Below, piece after piece: positions 23,781-30,680 of a stretch of DNA of 64,000 nucleotides (positions within the stretch are counted from its first letter, which is position 1; the number at the start of each line of letters is the position of its first letter). The translations under genes were made by a program, and so were the position numbers. Source of the DNA: Croceibacterium soli (lineage in GTDB: Bacteria > Pseudomonadota > Alphaproteobacteria > Sphingomonadales > Sphingomonadaceae); contig NZ_WTYK01000003.1 in the NCBI RefSeq assembly GCF_009828065.1, positions 330,151-394,150 of the forward strand. The letters run 5' to 3'. The notes under the pieces were generated by a model. That model saw only the letters and a list, made by a program, of their open reading frames with translations. It searched no databases and was not told the DNA's origin.

Positions 23781-24521
23781 ATGAAAGCCACCCACACTCC
23801 GCTTGCCGGAAAGCGCATCCTCGTAACCGGCGGAACCACGGGCATCGGGCGAGCGACCGTGAAGATGCTGGTGGAGGAGGGCGCCCGCGTCCTGACGTTC
23901 GGCCGGCACCAGCCGGAGCTGGAGGATTCGCTGGCGAACGCGTCGGGCGGGGAGGGCGAAGTGTCGGGCTTCACCGCCGACAGCAGCACGCGCGAAGGCA
24001 TCGAGCGCGTCTTCGCCGAAGTCGACGAGCGGCTCGGCGGCATCGACATGCTCGTCTGCTGCGCCGCCCTCGGGGCCGGCCCGCTGCACGAGGAGGACGA
24101 ATGGCGCTACATCGTCGAGACGAACCTGCTCGGCTACCTCGGCTGCGCGCGCCAGTCGATCAAGCGGATGGAGACCTCCGGCGGCGGGCACTTGCTGTTC
24201 GTCGGCTCGATCAGCAGCACGATCAAGGCGCCGGGGGAAAGCGTCTATTCGGCCACCAAAGCCGGCATCGATGCTTTCGCAGAGACCCTGCGCAAGGAAA
24301 TCTCCGAGGAGAAGAACATCAAGGTCTCGGTGATCCAGCCGGGCTCCGTCGGGAGCGATATGCAGGAGTGCACGATCGAGGAGCAGCGCGAAGCGATCGC
24401 CAACCACGAGATGCTCTATGCCGAGGAGATCGCCGAGGCGATCCTGTTCACGCTCACCCGCTCGGAACGGTGCGACGTGGTGACCCTGAGGATCGAGCCC
24501 CGGGTGCAGAAGACGAGTTGA
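23781..24521 (+). CDS. short-chain dehydrogenase/reductase (SDR)
   Basis: This is a classical SDR of 246 residues. The cofactor loop is TGGTTGIGRA (about residues 15-24), the structural NNAG position reads CAALG, the catalytic Ser lies in VGSISS, and Tyr156 and Lys160 lie in YSATK. The Arg in FGRHQPE after the second strand suggests NADP preference, which is an inference. The substrate is unknown. The start at 23781 follows the upstream stop by seven bases. Its pairing with the 739-residue protein suggests a two-step conversion of a sugar-like or polyol substrate, but nothing in the sequence proves it. Confidence 0.92.
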   Translation: MKATHTPLAGKRILVTGGTTGIGRATVKMLVEEGARVLTFGRHQPELEDSLANASGGEGEVSGFTADSSTREGIERVFAEVDERLGGIDMLVCCAALGAGPLHEEDEWRYIVETNLLGYLGCARQSIKRMETSGGGHLLFVGSISSTIKAPGESVYSATKAGIDAFAETLRKEISEEKNIKVSVIQPGSVGSDMQECTIEEQREAIANHEMLYAEEIAEAILFTLTRSERCDVVTLRIEPRVQKTS

Positions 24522-24603
24522 GCCTCTGCGGGGGTGGTTCGGTTGGGCGGGCCCGGGCCCTCATCCAAGCTTCGGTAGCCGGCAAGCCGGCAACCTGCGC
24601 TAT

Positions 24604-24860
24604 CCTTCTCCCACGAGTGGGAGAAGGAGTAGTGCGCTGCCTCCAACTTCCTTCTCCCACCAGCTGGAGAAGGAGTAGTGCGCCGCCTCCAACATCCTTC
24701 TCCTAACAGTGGGAGAAGGAGTAGTGCGCTGCCTCCAACTTCCTCCTCCTACCAGTGGGAGAAGGAGTAGTGTGCCGCCTTCAGCTTCCTGTACCCACGA
24801 GTGGGAGAAGGAGGATGGAGAGGGCGCGACCACTTCCTTCTCCCACTGGTGGGAGAAGGA
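24604..24860. repeat. tandem array of six palindromes, 46-bp period (family F)
   Basis: Units start at 24604, 24650, 24696, 24742, 24788 and 24836. Each has a palindrome based on CCTTCTCCCAC-N2-GTGGGAGAAGG and a linker of about 22 bases based on AGTAGTGCGCTGCCTCCAAC. The linkers are near-identical, unlike CRISPR spacers. No gene is seen in 24522-24919. The array could act as a strong bidirectional transcription stop between the SDR and DUF2231 genes. Confidence 0.93.
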
Positions 24861-24919
24861 TACGAAGGCTTAGCGGCTCTGCCGCTTAGCCGCAGTTGGA
24901 TGAGGGCCGGCTCCCCGGA

Positions 24920-25381
24920 TCAGTGCTCTCGCTGATCCGAGACCCCCACCCGGTGGTGATAGACCAGATCGCCGCCGCGCCACCCGGAGAACGCCAGGAT
25001 CGCCACGGTGGCGGCCGAAAGGATCAGCCCGGTCGATTCGATCGGATCCGCCACGTCGTCCATGCGCAGCACGAAGTTGACCAAGGCGAGGGTCACGGCG
25101 GCGAGATTGGCGAGCATGTGCTGCCAGGCGTGTGACAGCGCCCGAATGCGCTGGTCGCCGAAGAAGTCGATGAATCCGGCCACCGCCGCCAGCAGTGCGG
25201 TCACGATGCCGGAGCCGAGCAGGATCGCCGAAAGGGTCGCCCACCATCGGTCGTCCGTCTGAGTGAAGACGATGTCGCTGACCAGCGCGCCGATCAGGAA
25301 GGCGATCGGGAACGGGATCAGCATCGGATGAATGGGGTGGCCGGCCACCCGCGCTGTGCTTCTCGGATTTTCCAGGGTCAT
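24920..25381 (-). CDS. DUF2231 membrane protein
   Basis: The 153-residue product has the DUF2231 signature GHPIHPMLIPFPIAFLIGAL near its N-terminus and four predicted membrane helices (about 20-40, 47-70, 85-105, 118-135). The function of the family is unknown. Some members carry extra cytochrome or Rieske domains, but this one does not. It is transcribed alone, ending next to the palindrome array and starting about 67 bases from the end of the porin-like gene upstream. The two could share a transcript. Confidence 0.9.
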   Translation of the reverse strand: MTLENPRSTARVAGHPIHPMLIPFPIAFLIGALVSDIVFTQTDDRWWATLSAILLGSGIVTALLAAVAGFIDFFGDQRIRALSHAWQHMLANLAAVTLALVNFVLRMDDVADPIESTGLILSAATVAILAFSGWRGGDLVYHHRVGVSDQREH

Positions 25382-25447
25382 CGGCTGTTCTCCGCCTTGG
25401 GGCGAAGCTGGAACGAGGCAAAGCGCGGATGGGTCCGGCCGGACTGC

Positions 25448-26284
25448 TTACCGGCCGAAGCTGAGCCCCAGCGTAACGCCGGCTCCGAGATCCGGGGCGC
25501 TTTCGCTGAGCCCTCCGGAGCCGTACAACCCGAGTGAAACGCCGCCGCCGACCGCCGTGTTGACGCCGCCGAAGACCCGCTGCTCGTCCTCTACGGTATC
25601 GAGCGAACTCTCGGCGTAGCCATAGCCGACATGCGCGGTGGTGGCGCCGCCAAGGCGGAGAGAGGCGCCCGCGTGTCCGGACACGGAGTTCCTCAGCTCG
25701 AAGCCCTCGGGATCGCCAGGCATCGTGTAGGTGACGCCGACGAAGGGAGTGACCGGTCCGATCTGCTTCGCCAGGTCCGCGCCGACCGAGTAATCGGTCT
25801 CGCCGGTACCCAGGCCTTCGCTGGTGGAGGCCGTCGGCAGCTTCACGCCGCTGCGGACGCTGGCGATCACGCCTCGGCCGGAGAGATCATAGGCGAGGCC
25901 GAGGCGAAGGTCGCCGAGGCCCTCGCGCGTGGTGACGCCTGCCGGCCGGCTCGGATCGACCAGGATCGGCAGCCCGAGCGGACCGGTCGGCGGAATAACG
26001 TTCTCCGGCGCGGTAACCCGCACCCACGGCAGCTGCGCGCTCGCGTGGACGCGCCCGGTCGAGGCCCGCACGGTTACCGGTATGGACAGTTTCTCGATGT
26101 CGGATCCGGTGCCGTAATCGCCCTGTTCGAAGTCGAGGCCGGTCGAAAGCTCGAACCCGGGGCCGCTCCGGTCGCGGACAGCGGGAGCGTCCTCCAGGTC
26201 CTGCGCCAGCAAGGGCGAAGGTGCGAGCAGGGCGGCGATAACAATGGCGTAGCGCAAGGCGGTTCTCCAGACGTTCGTTGGCAC
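25448..26284 (-). CDS. outer-membrane beta-barrel protein (transporter/porin-like)
   Basis: A signal peptide (AIVIAALLAPSPLLAQD) is followed by alternating strand patterns of 8-12 residues, for example GPGFELSTGLDFEQGDYG, GLGDLRLGLAYDL and TTAHVGYGYAESSLD. The protein ends GVTLGLSFGR, close to a barrel's terminal strand. It resembles the small channel-type proteins often annotated as putative MetA-pathway phenol-degradation transporters; that name does not indicate phenol use here. It has 278 residues. The upstream gap to the response-regulator gene holds the promoters for both directions. Confidence 0.8.
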   Translation of the reverse strand: MPTNVWRTALRYAIVIAALLAPSPLLAQDLEDAPAVRDRSGPGFELSTGLDFEQGDYGTGSDIEKLSIPVTVRASTGRVHASAQLPWVRVTAPENVIPPTGPLGLPILVDPSRPAGVTTREGLGDLRLGLAYDLSGRGVIASVRSGVKLPTASTSEGLGTGETDYSVGADLAKQIGPVTPFVGVTYTMPGDPEGFELRNSVSGHAGASLRLGGATTAHVGYGYAESSLDTVEDEQRVFGGVNTAVGGGVSLGLYGSGGLSESAPDLGAGVTLGLSFGR

Positions 26285-26419
26285 TTACCTGCTGAAACGA
26301 ATGGGAGCCGGCGCTTAATCCATCGCCCGATGATCGCCCGCAGCCGCTTTGCCCTGGCAGCGAAACGGTCTTGACCGCGTTCGCTTTCATTCCGACGGTG
26401 CCTGCGGCGACACCGTTCC

Positions 26420-26445
26420 GGAACAACTTGGGTTGGGGGGCGGTT
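26420..26445 (+). promoter_or_regulatory. possible EcfG-type stress promoter before the FixJ-like gene
   Basis: GGAAC at 26420-26424 is followed after 17 bases by GGTT, one mismatch from the GGAAC-N17-CGTT consensus of general-stress sigma factors in alphaproteobacteria. It lies 36 bases before the ATG at 26481. A single mismatch and no experimental support keep this tentative. Confidence 0.4.
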
Positions 26446-26480
26446 TCGTTGGGACCATCATCAAGTACCTTGCGAGTTTC

Positions 26481-27104
26481 ATGAGCAAACCCAATCGCCG
26501 TGTTTACATCGTCGACGACGACTCCAGCGTTCGGCGTTCGATGCGGTTCGTTCTGGCGGCTGCCGGCTATGAGCCGCGGCCGTTCGCCTCCGGAGAGGAC
26601 TTCCTCGAGGAACTCCCGCACCTGCAGCCCGGATGCGTTCTGCTGGACGTGCGCATGCCGCAGCTGAACGGCCTGCAGGTTCTGTCCACGGTGCGGGAGA
26701 GGGGCAACCGGTTCCCCGTCCTCGTGATCACCGGGCACGGTGACGTGCCCACCGCCGTGGAAGCGATGAAGCTGGGGGCCGACGACTTCCTCGAGAAGCC
26801 GTTCGTCGACGATGTGCTGCTGCGCTCGCTCGAGACGCTGTCGGCGCGGCTCAACGAAGATGCCGAGCACGACCGCCGCCTGGCGGAGGCGAGCGAAAGG
26901 ATCGCGCTGCTGACACAGCGCGAGCGAGAGGTGCTGCAGGGCCTCATCGGCGGCTACTCCAACAAGGAGATCGCCCTCAAGCTCTCGCTCAGCGTCCGAA
27001 CGGTGGAGTCCTACCGCGCCGATCTGATGCGCAAGCTGGAGATGTCCTCGGTGGCGGACCTCGTACGCTTCGGGATCCTGCTCAACCTGCCACCGCTGGA
27101 CTGA
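26481..27104 (+). CDS. FixJ/NarL-type response regulator
   Basis: The 207-residue product has an N-terminal receiver (about residues 6-122) with the acidic pair in IVDDDSS, the phosphorylated Asp56 in VLLDVRMP, the Thr in VITGHGD and the Lys in FLEKPF. A LuxR-type helix-turn-helix follows (about residues 143-195: LTQREREVLQGLIGGYSNKEIA and RTVESYRADLMRKL). The receiver is FixJ-like. It is convergent with the PAS kinase gene, and the two overlap by 23 bases at their 3' ends. The kinase is its likely partner, although the genes are not in one operon. Confidence 0.94.
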   Translation: MSKPNRRVYIVDDDSSVRRSMRFVLAAAGYEPRPFASGEDFLEELPHLQPGCVLLDVRMPQLNGLQVLSTVRERGNRFPVLVITGHGDVPTAVEAMKLGADDFLEKPFVDDVLLRSLETLSARLNEDAEHDRRLAEASERIALLTQREREVLQGLIGGYSNKEIALKLSLSVRTVESYRADLMRKLEMSSVADLVRFGILLNLPPLD

Positions 27105-29334
27105 GCTCCTCGCCCGCTGGCGCTGCCCGCAAGGTGAAGGCGAAAACCGCGCCGCCGCCCGGGCGGTTCTCGGCCCAGATCTTTCCGCCGTGCGCCTCGA
27201 CGATCGTCCGGCAGATGCTCAGCCCTACGCCCAATCCGCCCGGCTTGGTCGAGGCGAATGCCGAGAACAGGCGGTCGACGATATCCGGACGGACACCTTC
27301 GCCGCGGTCGTTCACGCGGATCACCACCTCGCCCGCCTGCACTTCGGCAGTGATGCCGATGTTCTTTCGTTCGCTGTTGGCCACGGCTTCCGCGCTGTTG
27401 CGGAGCAGGTTGAACAGGACCTGCTGCAGCTGGACCGGATCGGCCATCACCTCCACGTCCGCAGGGACGTCGGTCGAGACCGTGATGCCGGCCGCGTGGG
27501 GAGCGGGGATTGCCATCCTCAGGGCCGCCCCGACGGAATCGAGCAGCGGAACCGGGTGCATCTCGGCGGTGCCGTGTTCGACCATCCGGCGGACCCTGCG
27601 GACGATCTCGCCAGCGCGGGTGATCTCGGCCTGCGCCTGACGCAGCCCGTCCTTCACCTCGGCGGAGTCGAGAGGCTCGCCGGCGTCGATCATCCGCCGC
27701 GCGCCCAGGAGGTAGTTTCCGGCCGCGGTCAGCGGCTGGTTGATCTCGTGAGCGAGGGTGGAGCCCATCGTCTCCATGGCGCTGATCCGCGAGATGTGGA
27801 CCAACTCGGCCTGCAGCCTGTTGATCCGCTCCTGCGCCTCCACACGCTCGGTGATGTCGGACATGGCGCCAATCATGCGGACGACGTTCCCCGCTTCGTC
27901 CCGCAATAGGAAGCCGCGGTCGAGTATGCAGCCATAGGAGCCGCTTGCGCGCAGGAAGCGGTATTCGGATTCCCACCGCTGCTCCGCGCCTTCGGCAAAG
28001 CGCGCGAGGCTGTTCACCACCGCTTCGCGGTCGTCCGGGTGGATGCGTTCGTGCCACCAGTCGAATCCCTCGCCAGGCGATTCTCCGGTTAAGCTGGCGG
28101 AAGAACTGCTCCACACGATGGTGTCGCGCACCAGATCCCATTCCCAGATCGCATCTCCCGTGGCCAGCGCGGCGAGGCGGAAGCGCTCCTCGCTTTCGCG
28201 CAGGGCCTGCTCGTTCCGAACACGTTCGGAGATGTCGCGGGAGATGGCGATCACGCCCTTGGTGACGCCGTCTCGCTGCCAGGGCACCTTGATCGTCTGG
28301 AAGGTACGGATCCCGTCGGGGGTAGGGACTTCCTCTTCGATCATCAGGCGCTGCCCGGTCCTGATGACTTGCTGGTCCTGCTCTTCGAAGCGCCTGGACA
28401 GTTCCGGGAACTGGGCCCCGCCCGCCTGGCCTGCGGAGACGCCGAAATCCTCGGTCATCTTCTTGTTCGCCAGGACGACGCCGCCCTGGGTGTCTTTCAC
28501 GAAGATCAGGTCCTCGGCACCGTCGATCACCCCTCGCAGCAGCGTCTGCGTGTCCGCCGCCTTCTGGCGCGCTTCCACCTCGTCGGTAATTTCCCGGGCG
28601 ACGACGATCGTGGTGGGCTCGTTCGTTTCGCTATGCCGGACGAAGGAAATGGCGACCGAACACCAGACGACTTCTCCATTGGGCCGGACGTATCGCTTCT
28701 CGAGGTAGAACGGAGTTTCCGACTGCGCATGCCTGTTCAGGAGGCCGACGTTCCCCGGAATGTCGTCCGGATGGGTGAACGCCTCCATGGAGAGGCCGTC
28801 GAGTTCCTCCCGGGTTCGCCCCAGGATCTTGCAGAACCGATCGTTGATGACGATCAGCCGATGGTTCTCGGCATATTGCATGATCCCGACGCCGGCCCGG
28901 CTAAGCACGGTATCGAGTTCGTTGTGCCGGCGAAGCAGCTCTTCGGCCGCCCTGCGCTGCTTGGTGATGTTGCGGAAGTAAACGACGAGGAGCGCCCCGA
29001 ACGGTACCAGATCGACATCGTACCAGGCTGCGGACGGGGAGGCCGAGAGTGCCTCGAAAGCCTCGCTCTTCCTGGTCGCCGCTACTCTGCGGAGCGCTGA
29101 TTCCGTCTTGGTCCCGATCACGTACGGGAACGCTTCCCACACCGACGACCCCAGCAGGTCCCGGTCACCCAGTTCCGCGATCGCCTGGGCATTGAGGTAA
29201 GCGATGCGCCAGTCCGCATCGAGAACCATCACACAGTCGCTCGTCGCGTCCAGCAGCTCGAGTGGAAGCGCTGTTCCCTGGCCGGCAGGCTCGTCCGCCG
29301 ACTGTTCCGTGGGTCGCCGGGCTGGTTCGGTCAT
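27082..29334 (-). CDS. multi-PAS sensor histidine kinase (FixL-like)
   Basis: The protein has 750 residues and no membrane helix, so it is predicted to be cytosolic. Four PAS/PAC units can be seen, starting near LELLDATSDCVMVLDADWRI (about 27), TVLSRAGVGIMQYAENHRLI (about 142), LLRGVIDGAEDLIFVKDTQG (about 265) and ALATGDAIWEWDLVRD (about 390). The kinase core follows: phospho-acceptor His529 in LAHEINQPL, the N-box LFNLLRNSAEA, G1 NDRGEGV and G2 GGLGVGLSI. The organisation matches FixL- or DctS-like kinases. No heme-PAS histidine was identified, so the signal is unknown. It is probably the partner of the FixJ-like regulator at 26481. Confidence 0.94.
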   Translation of the reverse strand: MTEPARRPTEQSADEPAGQGTALPLELLDATSDCVMVLDADWRIAYLNAQAIAELGDRDLLGSSVWEAFPYVIGTKTESALRRVAATRKSEAFEALSASPSAAWYDVDLVPFGALLVVYFRNITKQRRAAEELLRRHNELDTVLSRAGVGIMQYAENHRLIVINDRFCKILGRTREELDGLSMEAFTHPDDIPGNVGLLNRHAQSETPFYLEKRYVRPNGEVVWCSVAISFVRHSETNEPTTIVVAREITDEVEARQKAADTQTLLRGVIDGAEDLIFVKDTQGGVVLANKKMTEDFGVSAGQAGGAQFPELSRRFEEQDQQVIRTGQRLMIEEEVPTPDGIRTFQTIKVPWQRDGVTKGVIAISRDISERVRNEQALRESEERFRLAALATGDAIWEWDLVRDTIVWSSSSASLTGESPGEGFDWWHERIHPDDREAVVNSLARFAEGAEQRWESEYRFLRASGSYGCILDRGFLLRDEAGNVVRMIGAMSDITERVEAQERINRLQAELVHISRISAMETMGSTLAHEINQPLTAAGNYLLGARRMIDAGEPLDSAEVKDGLRQAQAEITRAGEIVRRVRRMVEHGTAEMHPVPLLDSVGAALRMAIPAPHAAGITVSTDVPADVEVMADPVQLQQVLFNLLRNSAEAVANSERKNIGITAEVQAGEVVIRVNDRGEGVRPDIVDRLFSAFASTKPGGLGVGLSICRTIVEAHGGKIWAENRPGGGAVFAFTLRAAPAGEELSPAVAG

Positions 29335-29346
29335 GGATGCTGTTCT

Positions 29347-29853
29347 CTACGGCGACAGGTGGGTTGAGAGCGCTTGTACCGGCTTTAGCAGCATTTCGTG
29401 AAGCAATATGGCGATCACGGTGCAGCCGCCGAGTGCGAACGCGATCCCGGCGACGAACTGTGTCGCGCGCGATACGAGCCGGTAGTGCGCTGCCCGGTCG
29501 GTTCCGGGCGAGGGGCTGGGGCTCGGGTCTGACCGGCGGGCCTCCTTGGCGGCACGGTGCCCCTTCGCCAGGCCATCCTTGTCGATGGTGTTGCGGCTGT
29601 GAAAGCCGAGTTGCTTGTCCTTGCGCCAGACGATGCGCCCCAGGACCGAGACGCGGCCGACCGACACCTCGACCGTGACGCCGACGTTGGGCGCCTCGTT
29701 GGTTTCGATGAGCATTCCGCGGGAGGAGACGTTCCTGATGCGGACGATACGCTCCTGGCCGCCACCGCGCAGCAGGGCGTTCAGCAGAACCGGACTTCTG
29801 GGTTCGCGCGGCTTGGGCCTGACGAAGCCGCTTTGCCCTTCAGGTCGCGTCAC
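29347..29853 (-). CDS. PilZ domain protein with C-terminal membrane helix
   Basis: The first about 95 residues resemble a PilZ domain: RIVRIRNVSSRGMLIETNEAP is the N(D/x)SxxG region, followed by VEVSVGRVSVLGRIVWRKDKQLGFHS. A Ser/Pro linker follows, then one strong transmembrane helix near residues 132-152 (VAGIAFALGGCTVIAILLH). The RxxxR part of the c-di-GMP motif is not clear, so binding is uncertain. It begins with GTG and lies 12 bases upstream of the start of the PAS kinase on the same strand, so the two may be expressed together. Confidence 0.8.
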   Translation of the reverse strand: MTRPEGQSGFVRPKPREPRSPVLLNALLRGGGQERIVRIRNVSSRGMLIETNEAPNVGVTVEVSVGRVSVLGRIVWRKDKQLGFHSRNTIDKDGLAKGHRAAKEARRSDPSPSPSPGTDRAAHYRLVSRATQFVAGIAFALGGCTVIAILLHEMLLKPVQALSTHLSP

Positions 29854-29922
29854 GGGCCGTCGTGTCCCGGGCCGTTTGCGCCCGCGGCTGCGTGGTGTCG
29901 GCGGAGAGCAAATGCGGCCGGA

Positions 29923-30111
29923 TCATCGCGCCGGCGCAACCGGTTCCGGCGCAAGGCTCCGGATGTAGGTCTCGCCCCGCCACAGCTCTGCGTGCAGATG
30001 CCCGGCTATGCTGCGGAAGCGTTCGACAGCGCTCTCGTCGGCCCCGGCGAATTCCATCGACGCCACCGGCTGCTGCGCCTCTGGATGCTTGAATATCAAC
30101 CGGTACCGCAC
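29923..30111 (-). CDS. small protein of unknown function
   Basis: The 62-residue frame starts with GTG after GAGGG at a suitable distance. It reads RYRLIFKHPEAQQPVASMEF, then a helix and AELWRGETYIRSL. The pattern of strand, acidic helix and WRG..Y resembles small proteins common beside sphingomonad regulators, but I cannot name a family. An in-frame ATG at 30156 would add 15 residues of poor composition. It is on the same strand as the PilZ gene, 69 bases away. Confidence 0.6.
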   Translation of the reverse strand: MRYRLIFKHPEAQQPVASMEFAGADESAVERFRSIAGHLHAELWRGETYIRSLAPEPVAPAR

Positions 30112-30633
30112 TGTCGCTCTTCCCTCGCAAACGGAGAGAAGGAGGGAGCCAACCATCAGGGCAAAATGGACGGCTCAGGGGCTGTTCGGTTTACCCCCGC
30201 CTCCTTCGTAAGCCCGGAGTAACCGGCGCCCTCTTCCGACATGCCGAACCGGCTGAGGGTAGTATTACGGGCGAATGGCGATCGCCTGCGTATCCGCCCG
30301 GGCAGACTGCCCGGTGCTTTGGGTGAGCGCAGTGGCATCGGGGTTGAAGCTAGGCTCTCCTGGAGCCCTTGATGGGCATGCGCCGAAGGGAAGCGCAGCG
30401 CCAGAAACCGTCCGTCGGGACAGCGGACGATTGCTTCCGCCGATCGGAAACAACCGGTTCCCAGGCGGTTACAAGGCCGAACAATACCCGTTACCAGCCG
30501 TGAATTGCAGCCACGAAGCACCAGCCCGCGAGCGGATGTGGTTTCTTCTCGAGAACAGATCACTATGTCACTGTTTGCCCGCCTCCGGATTGTCGAGACG
30601 GATGCCGAAACGATGGACCGAGAGGTAAACTCA
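30112..30633. other. intergenic region before the HWE kinase, no gene recognised
   Basis: About 520 bases separate the small minus-strand gene from the leader peptide of the next kinase. The open frames here have no family resemblance and atypical composition. The stretch is less GC-rich around 30530-30640 and probably holds the kinase promoter. No repeat family was seen. Confidence 0.5.
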
Positions 30634-30678
30634 ATGACGCTCAAGCCCAGCCGACCACCGATCGACGCTCGTCTTTGA
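30634..30678 (+). CDS. possible 14-aa leader peptide before the HWE kinase
   Basis: ATG at 30634 lies nine bases after GAGAGG. The frame reads MTLKPSRPPIDARL and stops with TGA at 30676-30678. The stop overlaps a TTG that is in frame with the kinase (TTGA at 30675-30678). A leader that couples translation is possible, but so is a chance frame. There is no conservation evidence. Confidence 0.35.
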   Translation: MTLKPSRPPIDARL

Positions 30679-30680
30679 TC

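Noticed and set aside
24604..24860. CRISPR array
   Set aside because: The intervals between palindromes are near-identical, not unique spacers, and no cas genes are present.
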